Shown: positions 27,398 to 36,021 of the stretch, piece after piece
Layout: each line of letters opens with the position of its first letter
How positions within the stretch are numbered: the stretch's first letter is position 1
DNA from: Candidatus Thalassospirochaeta sargassi
GTDB taxonomy: Bacteria; Spirochaetota; Spirochaetia; UBA9216
Assembly (NCBI GenBank): GCA_028532855.1
Contig: JAQQAL010000040.1
Coordinates: forward strand, 1 to 64,000
DNA length: 64,000 bases
Direction: 5' to 3'
Position numbers and translations under genes: made by a program
Notes under the pieces: generated by a model
Told to the model about the DNA's origin: nothing
Database searches by the model: none
Seen by the model: only the letters and a program-made list of their open reading frames with translations

Positions 27398-28510
27398 ATG
27401 AAGCAATTCATTTTTTTTGTCTCGATATTGCTCCTCCTTCCAGTCTTTCAAGTCAGTTCTGACGGGCTTGTAATTGGTCCGGAAGATCTGAGAATTGAAC
27501 AGAGTCTTGAGGGAGGATATAACCTGTGGATCCGGAATAAACCGGGCCTGGAATCGGTTCTGCTGACTGAATCAACCGAAGACCCCGAACGAAAAGCTGC
27601 AACATATGCACTTCGTGCTCCTGAGTATAATCCTCATAACGGGGATGAGAAGCGAATGCTTGACGGAGAATTTCTTGATCCGGAAAAAAAGCTGTTCTCA
27701 TTAATAGATTCCACCCCTGAATCTTATGAGGCGTTCGGGAGCGCCTTCAGAATATTCATTCCCTACATTGTCATCTACGGTTATGAATGGACTCGCAGCG
27801 GCGAGATGCTTGTTGTCGACGGTACCTATCTCAGCGTGCGGGCCTTCGGTGCAAAGTATGCTGATTACGGAAGCGGTTTCAGGGATAATCCTTTCATCCT
27901 GAGGGTGGCGCAGAAACCGTTGGAAGGACCTCCCGAAGGCAATTACATGGACGATACAGTCAAAACCTATACCGAGATTGCAGAAGAAGGCGGAGGACGC
28001 GTTATCTACTGCAGGGGTGAAGACGATTTACTGAATGCTTTGGATGAAGTTCTTGATGAGGTGGACAGCGGAAGCCTTGATCTTGTTCTGGCCCTTGATA
28101 CAACCGCCAGTATGGAGAATGATATCCCATGGCTGAAACGTGAGCTTGTACCGCTGTTGAAAGAGCAGACTGAGGGCTACGGTCACTTCAGGTTCGGAAT
28201 GGTTCTGTATCGTGATTATCATGAAGACTACCTTACACGTGTCAGGCCGTTTCAGAAAACTCTCGATGGAATTCAAGGTGTGATAAACCGTACAACTGTA
28301 TTCGGCGGCCGGGACATCCCTGAGGCCGTCTATGAAGCCCTGTATGAAGGGGTGCATGCCTTTCCATGGATGGCCACTGACCGAAAGCTGCTGCTTATAG
28401 GAGATGCACCGCCCCACGAAAGACCGAGGGGCAGGGTTACAGAAGATATGGTTTATGAAGACGCCGAAGCAATCGGTGTCGAGATAACAACGATTATTCT
28501 CCCTCAGTAG
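27398..28510 (+). CDS. Secreted von Willebrand factor A domain protein
   Basis: A 370-aa exported protein. The signal peptide is about residues 1-21 (FIFFVSILLLLPVFQVSS). The middle is a beta-rich region without a name that I recognise. The C-terminal half (about residues 225-370) is a vWA domain: the MIDAS motif is ALDTTASM (D-T-T-A-S) and GGRDIPEAVYEAL holds the conserved aspartate of the third MIDAS loop. vWA domains bind protein partners through a metal ion; the partner is unknown. It is monocistronic and overlaps the convergent lipoprotein gene by 17 bases at its 3' end. Confidence 0.8.
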   Translation: MKQFIFFVSILLLLPVFQVSSDGLVIGPEDLRIEQSLEGGYNLWIRNKPGLESVLLTESTEDPERKAATYALRAPEYNPHNGDEKRMLDGEFLDPEKKLFSLIDSTPESYEAFGSAFRIFIPYIVIYGYEWTRSGEMLVVDGTYLSVRAFGAKYADYGSGFRDNPFILRVAQKPLEGPPEGNYMDDTVKTYTEIAEEGGGRVIYCRGEDDLLNALDEVLDEVDSGSLDLVLALDTTASMENDIPWLKRELVPLLKEQTEGYGHFRFGMVLYRDYHEDYLTRVRPFQKTLDGIQGVINRTTVFGGRDIPEAVYEALYEGVHAFPWMATDRKLLLIGDAPPHERPRGRVTEDMVYEDAEAIGVEITTIILPQ

Positions 28511-28946
28511 GGGGCTTGGGAGATCCGGCTGGTTTTTCCTCTCCGGCAGGATTTTCTTCCGCTTTTCCTTCAATAATGCCGATAAGCTTTTTTGAAAGTA
28601 CCTCGGGCCATGCAGGGAGCATTGCTGCTTCAGGCTGATTGTATTTATTGATTATGCCGTTAAACAGCCTTAATGCTGTTTCGTTGTCTTCCATCTTGTA
28701 ATAAAGCAGTGCAATTTCATACTCAGCCTCAATTACCAAAAGGGTTTCATTAGGATATCTTTCAATGAAGGTATTATAGTACAGCAGGGCTGTCTCGTAA
28801 TCTTCGTACTCTGCAGATGCAGTCTGGGCTTCCTGGAAGTATTCTCCCGGCTGGAGATTTTCATCAATCACTATATCTTCCGACTGACAGGCAGTGAACA
28901 CAAATATAGAAGATACTGTTAAAAGGAAAATGAGTAATCTTTTCAT
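28494..28946 (-). CDS. Small TPR-like lipoprotein
   Basis: A 150-aa lipoprotein: signal peptide with lipobox FVFTAC, then a tetratricopeptide-like pair of helices (YEDYETALLYYNTFIERYPN and EYEIALLYYKMEDNETALRL), then a low-complexity proline/glutamate-rich tail. It resembles BamD-like or YfgL-neighbour TPR lipoproteins in pattern only; no function is assignable. It lies 15 bases after the 110-aa cysteine protein gene and is probably in its operon. Its 3' end overlaps the convergent vWA gene by 17 bases. Confidence 0.75.
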   Translation of the reverse strand: MKRLLIFLLTVSSIFVFTACQSEDIVIDENLQPGEYFQEAQTASAEYEDYETALLYYNTFIERYPNETLLVIEAEYEIALLYYKMEDNETALRLFNGIINKYNQPEAAMLPAWPEVLSKKLIGIIEGKAEENPAGEEKPAGSPKPPTEGE

Positions 28947-28961
28947 TAGAATATTCTAAGA

Positions 28962-29294
28962 TTAATTAGAACCTGTGTAAACCTCGTCCTTTATGGGGAG
29001 GGTTTTTTTAAGTTCTTTGATGAATTCTCTCGGGTCACCCATAGGTTCATAATGAGGACAGGATGAGGGGCTTCTTCTTGCTACGGTAAAATATTTATAT
29101 ATTTTTTCCTCTCCGAGCTTTTTCTTCCACATGCCCGCATCACATCGCACTCTGAGACAGTATTGCCCACCTGAACCTGTTTTAGATCTGATAAGCTTGC
29201 AATGAACACAGTTAGCACAGTAAATTTTATCGCTGGTGAGTTCGGCAGGGCTGTCGATGTTGCTGAACACTTCGGCTGTCTGAGCGGTACTCAT
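28962..29294 (-). CDS. Unknown cysteine-rich small protein
   Basis: I do not recognise this 110-aa protein. It is soluble and has six cysteines: a CANCVHC cluster, then CLRVRC, then SSCPHYEP. This spacing suggests a zinc or iron-sulfur site. Basic and aromatic residues (GMWKKKLGEEKIYKYF) lie between clusters. GGAGG precedes the ATG, which supports it as real, and it heads a two-gene operon with the TPR-like lipoprotein. Confidence 0.65.
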   Translation of the reverse strand: MSTAQTAEVFSNIDSPAELTSDKIYCANCVHCKLIRSKTGSGGQYCLRVRCDAGMWKKKLGEEKIYKYFTVARRSPSSCPHYEPMGDPREFIKELKKTLPIKDEVYTGSN

Positions 29295-29383
29295 GGAATT
29301 CCTCCGTTGTTTTTATAATTACTATTTTAATAATCGACGAATTCAGCCATATTATTTAGCAATTGATACCTGAAATATCGATA

Positions 29384-29412
29384 TTAACATTATACCACAT
29401 TATTGCTATTAT
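29384..29412 (+). promoter_or_regulatory. Promoter of the DUF554 gene, candidate leaderless
   Basis: -35 TTAACA (29384-29389, 5 of 6), 17-base spacer, -10 TATTAT (29407-29412, 5 of 6), 6 bases, then the ATG at 29419. No Shine-Dalgarno is present, and the predicted +1 coincides with the start codon. Confidence 0.7.
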
Positions 29413-29418
29413 TTACAC

Positions 29419-30135
29419 ATGATCGCAACAATTGTTAACTGTATCACGGTTTTCGTTGGTTCGCTGCTTGGCGTGAAGCTTACCGCCCGAATTAACGAAA
29501 AATTAAAAGAAGTTTTATTCATCTGTATAGGTATGATTTCTCTGGTTATCGGAATCAGGATGGGGCAGGAGTTCACCAAAACTCTTTATGTAGTAATATC
29601 ATTGACCATAGGTGGACTTATCGGGTATCTGCTGGATATTGATGCAGCAATAATGAGGTTCGGCTCCTTTCTTGAGCGTCTCGTAAGCCGTAAGTCTTCC
29701 TCCGGGAATAAAAGCGACAGTAATTTTGCCCATGGTTTTCTAAATGCCTCGGTACTGTTTTGCGTGGGGGCTATGACAATAGTAGGTTCAATCAAGGCCG
29801 GGGTTGAGCATGATTATGAGCTGATACTTACAAAATCAGTTATGGACGGAATTTCCGCGGTGATTTTTGCTGCAGGTATGGGTATAGGCGTGGCTTTTTC
29901 CATCATTTCCATCATGGTAATACAGGGGGGGCTTACGCTCCTTGCCGTCGCGGTAGGTGATTTCATCCCGGCCCTGGTTATTTCTGAGATTTCAGGGCTC
30001 GGCGGTGTGATGATTATCATGATAGGTTTGAATCTTTTAAAGATTAAGGATATTAAAACTGCGAACTTCCTGCCCTCTCTGCTGTTTGTCGCACTGCTTG
30101 CTGCTGTTGATCCCTACCTTCCATTCAGTCTCTGA
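29419..30135 (+). CDS. DUF554 family membrane protein
   Basis: A 238-aa integral membrane protein with about seven hydrophobic segments. The N-terminal GSLLGVKLTARINEKLKEVL and the central NASVLFCVGAMTIVGSI motif are those of the DUF554 (YdfK-like) family, which has no firmly established function; a transport role is often suggested. Monocistronic, with a leaderless-type promoter. Confidence 0.85.
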   Translation: MIATIVNCITVFVGSLLGVKLTARINEKLKEVLFICIGMISLVIGIRMGQEFTKTLYVVISLTIGGLIGYLLDIDAAIMRFGSFLERLVSRKSSSGNKSDSNFAHGFLNASVLFCVGAMTIVGSIKAGVEHDYELILTKSVMDGISAVIFAAGMGIGVAFSIISIMVIQGGLTLLAVAVGDFIPALVISEISGLGGVMIIMIGLNLLKIKDIKTANFLPSLLFVALLAAVDPYLPFSL

Positions 30136-30150
30136 TAAAAAAGATTCGAT

Positions 30151-30179
30151 AAAAAAAGCCCGACGTTACCGGCCGGGCT
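30151..30179 (-). terminator. Rho-independent terminator of hom
   Basis: Minus-strand reading: stem AGCCCG/CGGGCT (30157-30162 with 30174-30179) followed directly by seven T residues. It ends the homoserine dehydrogenase transcript and may also stop the convergent DUF554 transcript. Confidence 0.8.
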
Positions 30180-30207
30180 GAAATCATTTTAGTTAAGGAG
30201 GGCAGTA

Positions 30208-31530
30208 TCAGTCAGCAAACTCTTCGTGTTCATCAACAATACCAATGTAGATTGGTTTCCTGCTGACGCCGTCGAGTTTTTCTATTGCATCAACAGCCTT
30301 CTTTATATTGCCTTCGTTGGTGCTGTAGGTTGTAATAACTATAGATACTGCTGCGTCGTACTCTTCAGTTTCCTTCTGGAGTGCAGAAGCTATACTGATA
30401 TTGTGTTCAGCGAGGATGGCTGAAAGACGGCTGAGCATTCCGGGCTGGTCGGCCACAATAGCACGCATATAGTACTTGCCCTCAAAGTCTTCAACTGGAA
30501 GCTGTACTGCCGGTTCTGTTTTATCGGGCCAGATGTTCAATGTCTCAAACTGAATTTTTGTTATCCCCATAGCCGCCGAAATAACGTCAGCTACAACGGC
30601 TGATGCCGTGGGAGAACCGCCTGCGCCGCGACCATAGTACATTGTGTGGCCTACGCTGCTGCCGTAGACAGATACCGCGTTAAAGGGTCCGCTTACCCAT
30701 GCCAGCGGGTGTTTCTGCTTGATGAAAGCCGGTGCAACCCTCAGACTTATGCCGTTCTCTTTTCTCTGGGCAATGGCAAGCAGTTTAACGATATAACCGA
30801 GTTCGGCGCCGTATTTGACGTCGGCAAGGTCAAGGGTGTCTATGCCCTGAACAAAAAGCTTGTCATAGTCAATGTGCTGGCCGAAGGATAGTGCGGCCAT
30901 TATTGCCAGCTTGTGCGATGAGTCGCCGCCGGTAACGTCGAGAGTAGGATCCGCCTCAGCGAGACCGTCTTTCTGAGCGTCGGAGAGTGCGTCAGCATAG
31001 CTCTGGCCCTTCTGAATCATCTCTGTAAGGATGTAGTTGCATGTTCCGTTAACGATGCCGTAGAAGGCATCTATTCTGTTGGCGGACAGGCCATCACAGA
31101 GCGCTCTTATAATCGGAATGCCTCCGCCGCATGATGCTTCAAAACCTATCGCGGTATTATTTTCGCGGGCGGTCTTCATCAGGTCCGGGCCGTGAATGGC
31201 TAGAAGCGCCTTGTTTGCTGTAACAACTTGTCTGCCCGCTTTCAGGATTTTTTCCGTTATGTCTTTTGCTATTGTAGTGCCGCCGACTGTCTCCACACAG
31301 ATACCGATTTCGGGATCCGATAGCACCTTGTCGAGGTCCGACTGGAAGAGTGAAGAATCCAGTCCAAGATCCTGTGCCCTGCTGAAATTAACATCTACAA
31401 TGTATTTCAGTTCGAGCTCCATTCCTGTTCTGGTCTTCAGCAGTTCCTTATCATTTACTAAAAGTTTGGCCGTTGCTCCGCCGACTATCCCGCAGCCTAT
31501 TACAGCAACTCCGATTTTTTTCATTGACAT
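30208..31530 (-). CDS. hom: Homoserine dehydrogenase with C-terminal ACT domain
   Basis: A 440-aa enzyme reducing aspartate semialdehyde to homoserine, the branch point to threonine and methionine. The Rossmann motif is VIGCGIVGGATAKLL; the substrate region has VTANKALLAIHG and the catalytic lysine segment AEADPTLDVTGGDSSHKLAI. A C-terminal ACT domain (about residues 355-440, MLSRLSAILAEHNISIASA) is expected to give feedback control by threonine. A GGAG lies 6 bases before the ATG. It supplies homoserine for the MetA-MetY route encoded 3 kb away. Confidence 0.93.
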   Translation of the reverse strand: MSMKKIGVAVIGCGIVGGATAKLLVNDKELLKTRTGMELELKYIVDVNFSRAQDLGLDSSLFQSDLDKVLSDPEIGICVETVGGTTIAKDITEKILKAGRQVVTANKALLAIHGPDLMKTARENNTAIGFEASCGGGIPIIRALCDGLSANRIDAFYGIVNGTCNYILTEMIQKGQSYADALSDAQKDGLAEADPTLDVTGGDSSHKLAIMAALSFGQHIDYDKLFVQGIDTLDLADVKYGAELGYIVKLLAIAQRKENGISLRVAPAFIKQKHPLAWVSGPFNAVSVYGSSVGHTMYYGRGAGGSPTASAVVADVISAAMGITKIQFETLNIWPDKTEPAVQLPVEDFEGKYYMRAIVADQPGMLSRLSAILAEHNISIASALQKETEEYDAAVSIVITTYSTNEGNIKKAVDAIEKLDGVSRKPIYIGIVDEHEEFAD

Positions 31531-31658
31531 TGAAATCTCCTGTTAATACCCGCAAAAAGGGGTGGGGTTCTGGAAAGAAGCTAAAAAACATTGTTTTAAA
31601 ACTTCTATATTATGAAAATATGACTTAATTACCCAGGATCCTAGACAGATGAGGGGCT

Positions 31659-33143
31659 TTAGTCAAGAGATAGCGCGCTTAAAAATCCCGATACGAGGTT
31701 GGCGTCCTGTCGCGGCACCACAATTATATCCCCGGCGCTCAGGGTATGAAGTTTTCGTGTGTTAATTGTCCTGGATACCAGGGCTGCAGCTTTTTTTCCT
31801 GCTGTACTACGGCCCGAGGCTGCAGGAATGAGATTATCAACGGTTTTGAGCAGGTTGGATAACCTCGAAAGTCTGAAGGCAGTCAGCAGCTGTTCGGTAC
31901 TCAGGCTGTTAGTCCAGGGATAGGCTGAGCTTCCCGCACAGAGCTGCGGAGGTCTGCTGCTGAGGAAATCGGGTGGAAACCCCGGTAGTCCCGGGACCGG
32001 ATAGAACATGGATATTCCGCTTAGCACAGGCAGTGAATGAAGATAAAGCAGGTTGTCGAGGGTTGATTCTACGCTGTCTCCTTCAAGTCCGCATATGAAG
32101 TAGGCCGTTACAGGTATTCCGGAATCAGCTGCCTTGTGTATGACCGCTTCAAGGCGTCCTGTGTCGGCAGACCGGTTCTCATTCGACAACAGACTGCTGC
32201 TGTGTGAGGCCATTGACAGGTTGAATGCCCTGAACCCCAGACGAATCAATTCACGAACCTTGTTTCCGTCAAGGAAATTGTAATCAAGACCGTTTTCGGC
32301 GGTAAACTGAGCATCTGGAAATCGCTCTTTGATAACTTTTATTACTTCAAGGAAATAATCGAAGTCAAATGTTAGATTGTCATCCTCAAAATTGATTGAA
32401 ACGTTGCGATCCTGCGGAATCAGCCCTATCTCTTTACGTACAGCATCAAGCGGGGCTTTTCTGAACCTTCGCCCGTGAACGAGATGATTTGCGCAGAAGC
32501 GGCATGCTTTAGGGCAGCCGCGGGTCAGCATGGCCGAGAAAAACCTTACATTCTTCTTTGTGGAGATGCCGGTCTCGACTGCTATGAAATCCGGTATTTT
32601 AAGCGCTGGTCCCCCGTCGACCGGCTGTCGACCGGTTCCAAGAAAGGATGGCAGCACTTCTTCGGCTGTTCCGGGCAGAACATAATCAATCGACTTTTGC
32701 GAAGAAAAATAATCCGGGTTCACGGTAACGCCGGCGCCGCCGGCGGCGACGGAAGTTTCCAGTGAAAGGGTTTTAATTGCCGTAGCAAGCTCGATGCATT
32801 GTGCAGCGTATGCCCAGGCGAAACATGAAATAAAGATGATATCCGGTTTTTCAGCAAGAAGCTGCCGTGCGCATTCCGCTGCGTCCGGACCGAAACGTCT
32901 GTATGTGCTGAAACCGGAAATCGGTCCGCCTTCTTTCGGTATGATGAAGGACTGTAAATGACCAAGTTCAGGCGGAACCGGAAGTTTTGCAGCCGGTGCG
33001 GCGAAGGTTGGAAAGTTCAATATTCTGGCATCAATATCGTGGTCCTGAAGCACCCGCTTTACGGCTTCGGCTCCTATGGCTGAAGCCCTCGACGGGGTAA
33101 AATAAAAGTCGCAGACCGATGGGACTGCAACAACGGCTTTCAT
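31659..33143 (-). CDS. B12-binding-type radical SAM protein
   Basis: A 494-aa protein with an N-terminal Rossmann-like cobalamin-binding-type domain (about residues 1-180; DIIFISCFAWAYAAQCIELA) and a radical SAM core (about 190-400) with the cluster motif CPKACRFC (CxxxCxxC). The strict cobalamin DxHxxG motif is not visible, so B12 binding is uncertain. The substrate is unknown. Its ATG begins one base after the stop of a solute-binding lipoprotein gene, so the two are translated together, an unusual partnership. Confidence 0.82.
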   Translation of the reverse strand: MKAVVAVPSVCDFYFTPSRASAIGAEAVKRVLQDHDIDARILNFPTFAAPAAKLPVPPELGHLQSFIIPKEGGPISGFSTYRRFGPDAAECARQLLAEKPDIIFISCFAWAYAAQCIELATAIKTLSLETSVAAGGAGVTVNPDYFSSQKSIDYVLPGTAEEVLPSFLGTGRQPVDGGPALKIPDFIAVETGISTKKNVRFFSAMLTRGCPKACRFCANHLVHGRRFRKAPLDAVRKEIGLIPQDRNVSINFEDDNLTFDFDYFLEVIKVIKERFPDAQFTAENGLDYNFLDGNKVRELIRLGFRAFNLSMASHSSSLLSNENRSADTGRLEAVIHKAADSGIPVTAYFICGLEGDSVESTLDNLLYLHSLPVLSGISMFYPVPGLPGFPPDFLSSRPPQLCAGSSAYPWTNSLSTEQLLTAFRLSRLSNLLKTVDNLIPAASGRSTAGKKAAALVSRTINTRKLHTLSAGDIIVVPRQDANLVSGFLSALSLD

Positions 33144-33144
33144 C

Positions 33145-34383
33145 TTATTTCTTCTGTTCCTGCAGTGTCCAGATTTTTAACATCTCGGTCAGAGATTCCA
33201 TTTCCGGTTCCAGCATATTCTGATCCTGCAGCCATGGAATAACTACATCCGCCCTTGCGGATTTCCAGTATGAGGGGAGGCTTGCCGGGAAGCTCAGGTA
33301 TCCGGCCGGCGGTACGGTTCCAATAAGTATCTTATGATATTCAGGCATAACAAGTTCATTTACATTTTGCAGGGATGAAAGTCCTCCGCATATTCCGAAA
33401 ACCCTGGAGCGCTTGAATTGGGATGATTCAAGCAGATTCTGCTGGGTTTCGCTGTTCATAAACCACATAAGGAATTGTTTTGCAGTCTTTTTTTTATTCG
33501 ATTTTGAGGGAATGCCAGCATAAACTATGTCGTCGCAAACAGGAATTTTATTTTCATCTCCGAGCCATTTAAAGTCAAGATTTGCTCGATCTTCCGCCGG
33601 TATAACGGAAAAGTCTCTGAGCGTCGTATAGTAAAACCCGATACGCTCCGCGTTAAGCAGTTTGTACCCCGGATCATAGCAGTAGGTGAGGGTGAAATCA
33701 TCTTCTTCCTGGAAACCGCCGTTGATGTTTTCGGTCCAGTCACGGCAGAAGTCGATGGAGGTTTGTAGATTTGTTTCATTCCATATCAGGCTGCCGTCGG
33801 CGGTTTCCGTGAAATCACTGCCGCTGATAAAGGCATTGTACAAGAGGAAATCAGGAATCCATGAAGGTGCAAATCCTTTGACCCTGAACTTATCGCTTGA
33901 GCGGCTGTTGAAAATCTCAGCTTCAGTTTTCAGCTTTTCGGGACTTATTATGATATCAGCAAAGGGTTCAGAGAGATTGTCCTGTTTGTACATAATTGCC
34001 GGAATGTTAAAAGATACAGGAAGAACGTAGGGTATCTCTTCTCTACAGCCGAGGCTGTAAAGATCCGGATAAAAGACCGAAGGATCAAAAAGGCCGTCTT
34101 CAATCATCTTGTCCAGGGGATTGAAGGCTTTAATAATGGAATTGGAGGCCAAATCCTCAGAAATAACGATATCGGGTGCTGAATCGGAGGCCAGGGCGTA
34201 ATAGTCAGCCGGATTTTCGGCGTATACAAGTTCGACCCTGTAGTCGGTCTGAGATGCATTGAACAACTCGACATAGGCCGCAACCTCGGGAATATCGGTC
34301 CAGAGAATTGCCGTATTGTTTTCAATAAGAAAGCAGCCCGTAAGAAAAGGAAGTATCGCTGCTGCAATTAATAATTTCTTCAT
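33145..34383 (-). CDS. Orphan family 1 solute-binding lipoprotein
   Basis: A 412-aa extracytoplasmic substrate-binding protein. The signal peptide ends in the lipobox FLTGC. The fold is that of sugar-type (MalE/UgpB) binding proteins: APDIVISEDLASNSII near the N-terminus and SNKKKTAKQFLMWFMNSETQ near the C-terminus. No permease or ATPase gene is adjacent; instead the downstream gene is a radical SAM protein. It may deliver a ligand to a shared transporter or act as a sensor. The promoter is leaderless-type and overlaps that of the divergent radical SAM gene. Confidence 0.82.
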   Translation of the reverse strand: MKKLLIAAAILPFLTGCFLIENNTAILWTDIPEVAAYVELFNASQTDYRVELVYAENPADYYALASDSAPDIVISEDLASNSIIKAFNPLDKMIEDGLFDPSVFYPDLYSLGCREEIPYVLPVSFNIPAIMYKQDNLSEPFADIIISPEKLKTEAEIFNSRSSDKFRVKGFAPSWIPDFLLYNAFISGSDFTETADGSLIWNETNLQTSIDFCRDWTENINGGFQEEDDFTLTYCYDPGYKLLNAERIGFYYTTLRDFSVIPAEDRANLDFKWLGDENKIPVCDDIVYAGIPSKSNKKKTAKQFLMWFMNSETQQNLLESSQFKRSRVFGICGGLSSLQNVNELVMPEYHKILIGTVPPAGYLSFPASLPSYWKSARADVVIPWLQDQNMLEPEMESLTEMLKIWTLQEQKK

Positions 34384-34391
34384 AGAAAACG

Positions 34392-34420
34392 AATTTAAGC
34401 GTATAAGAGCGGGTTGTCAA
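34392..34420 (-). promoter_or_regulatory. Promoter of the lipoprotein-radical SAM operon, candidate leaderless
   Basis: Minus strand -35 TTGACA (34415-34420), 17-base spacer, -10 TAAATT (34392-34397), 8 bases, ATG. Its -35 box occupies the same bases as the -35 box of the divergent plus-strand promoter. Confidence 0.65.
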
Positions 34421-34442
34421 TCCCGATGCTAATACGGATAAT
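34414..34442 (+). promoter_or_regulatory. Promoter of the YhcC-like gene, candidate leaderless
   Basis: -35 TTGTCA (34414-34419), 17-base spacer, -10 GATAAT (34437-34442), 6 bases, then the GTG at 34449. No Shine-Dalgarno is present. The -35 overlaps the opposite-strand -35 almost completely. Confidence 0.65.
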
Positions 34443-34448
34443 ATCTTC

Positions 34449-35414
34449 GTGATTAATGAACCCTTTTACAGTTACGGCAGTTATCTGAAGAAAAAATATG
34501 GCGTTCCGGCATTCAGGGTCGGAATTGACGCGGGATTCTCCTGTCCCAACCGAAAATCCGGACGGGAAAGCAGCGGATGCACCTACTGTGATGCTTTCGG
34601 TGCCCGTGCTATGTACCAGAGAACAGAGGGCGCTTTATCGGATGATGTCGATGTGAATCTGAAAAAGGATATAGTATGTCAGACAGAGAAAGCGGCGGGA
34701 TTCCTGAAGAAACGCTATAAAGCGGAGATATTTCTTCTGTATTTTCAGGCTTTTTCAAGTACCTACGGCAGTACAGAGCATCTAAAGGCTGTCTACGATT
34801 ACGCGCTCTCGCTTCAGGACTACAGTGAGCTGATAGTTTCAACACGACCGGACTGTCTGGACAGGGAAAAGGTTGAACTGCTTGCGGACTATAAAAAACA
34901 GGGGCTTGATGTCTGGGTTGAGCTAGGTCTGCAATCTTCAAATGATGCTACTTTAAAGCGTGTTAATAGAGGACACTCTGTGGCTGACTTTGAGAAGTCA
35001 TATAAGCTGCTCCAGGATTACGGAATCAAGACAGCTGTTCACCTGATATTTGGACTCCCCGGTGAGGGTGAAACTGAAATTATGCAAACCTGCAGGTATA
35101 CCGCCGGACTGAATCCGGAGGGAGTCAAGTTTCATAATCTGCATATTCCTTATAATACGCCTCTGTATCAGGACTTTTTGAAAGGTAAGGCGGATGCCCC
35201 GACGACTGAAGAATATCTGGAGTGGGTTATAAAGGCAATTCAGATGATGCCGGAATCTACAGTTATAATGCGGCTGACCTGCGACAGCAGGGAGGATGAG
35301 CGGGCAGCTCCGAAGGACTTTGTTAAGAAGACTGAGTTTTATAATCTGCTTAGAACTGAAATGCTCAAAAGAGAAGTTTTTCAGGGGCGACTTAAGGATA
35401 ATAATCTGCTATAA
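34449..35414 (+). CDS. YhcC/TIGR01212-family radical SAM protein
   Basis: A 321-aa radical SAM protein of the Elp3/YhcC-like class. The N-terminus FRVGIDAGFSCPNRKSG with the later GCTYC supplies the three cluster cysteines in the wide Cx11CxxC-like spacing of this family, and VHLIFGLPGEGETEIMQT is the conserved SAM-binding segment. The function of the family is not established. The start is a GTG; the only nearby ATG is out of frame. It is followed after 19 bases by a 161-aa gene in the same direction. Confidence 0.88.
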   Translation: MINEPFYSYGSYLKKKYGVPAFRVGIDAGFSCPNRKSGRESSGCTYCDAFGARAMYQRTEGALSDDVDVNLKKDIVCQTEKAAGFLKKRYKAEIFLLYFQAFSSTYGSTEHLKAVYDYALSLQDYSELIVSTRPDCLDREKVELLADYKKQGLDVWVELGLQSSNDATLKRVNRGHSVADFEKSYKLLQDYGIKTAVHLIFGLPGEGETEIMQTCRYTAGLNPEGVKFHNLHIPYNTPLYQDFLKGKADAPTTEEYLEWVIKAIQMMPESTVIMRLTCDSREDERAAPKDFVKKTEFYNLLRTEMLKREVFQGRLKDNNLL

Positions 35415-35433
35415 TCTTTTTTACGGAGCGATT

Positions 35434-35919
35434 ATGTCAATTAAGAACACACAGATTTTCAGCATTATAGACCGGATTAGTGAGCATTATCATCAGAACA
35501 TCGCCAACAGGTATCTCAGAAAAGCATTCTCAGAACTGACGATAGAATCCGATACCTGGGAGAAGATTGGCAAACTAACTGAAACCTCTGAGTACGCAAG
35601 ACTTCAGGGGTATAGTTTTAATGAACTCTATGAAAATATCTATGCGATGGCTATCTTTATCAAAAAGGTGAGAAACGAAATCGGTGGAAATATCAGGTTT
35701 ATGATTGGGGCCGGTCAGGTAAGCGGTAATGAAAAATTACTGATGGATATGGCTGTGATCAATTTTGACGCAAATCTCGGACTCCTTGCCGATATGGTGA
35801 ATGAACTCTATATGAAAACAATCGAACTAGACAGGGCTGAAGCCAGGGGGCGTGCTCCAATTTATACAAAAATTTCTGAGTTAAACAATATCGGAAAGAT
35901 GCTGATAGGCGGTGTATAA
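35434..35919 (+). CDS. Unknown 161-aa helical protein
   Basis: I do not recognise this protein. The ATG at 35434 (MSIKNTQIF) follows CGGAG at 7 bases, which is why I reject the longer in-frame reading that runs into the preceding gene. The protein is predicted mostly helical and soluble, without signal peptide or cysteines. Conserved-looking stretches are LYENIYAMAIFIKKVRNEIG and DANLGLLADMVNELYMKTIE. Its place behind the radical SAM gene suggests one operon. Confidence 0.7.
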   Translation: MSIKNTQIFSIIDRISEHYHQNIANRYLRKAFSELTIESDTWEKIGKLTETSEYARLQGYSFNELYENIYAMAIFIKKVRNEIGGNIRFMIGAGQVSGNEKLLMDMAVINFDANLGLLADMVNELYMKTIELDRAEARGRAPIYTKISELNNIGKMLIGGV

Positions 35920-35955
35920 AAAGCTTTCCAGACACTTTAATAATAGGCAAGAATA

Positions 35956-35994
35956 AAAGGGGCTGACAGAGAAGTATTCTTAGTCAGCCCCTTT
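35956..35994. terminator. Bidirectional terminator between the 161-aa gene and the aminotransferase
   Basis: A perfect 12-bp stem AAAGGGGCTGAC/GTCAGCCCCTTT (35956-35967 with 35983-35994) has T-rich 3' flanks in both directions (CTTTCTGT on the plus strand, CCCTTTTATTCTT on the minus strand). It separates two convergent genes. Confidence 0.8.
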
Positions 35995-36021
35995 CTGTAT
36001 AAAGGCCGCAGGGTTTTAGGT

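Noticed and set aside
31573-31605. A+T-rich imperfect inverted repeat upstream of hom (GAAG...CTTC)
   Set aside because: Mostly A/T pairing in an A+T-rich leader, no T tract, and no known leader type; may be chance.
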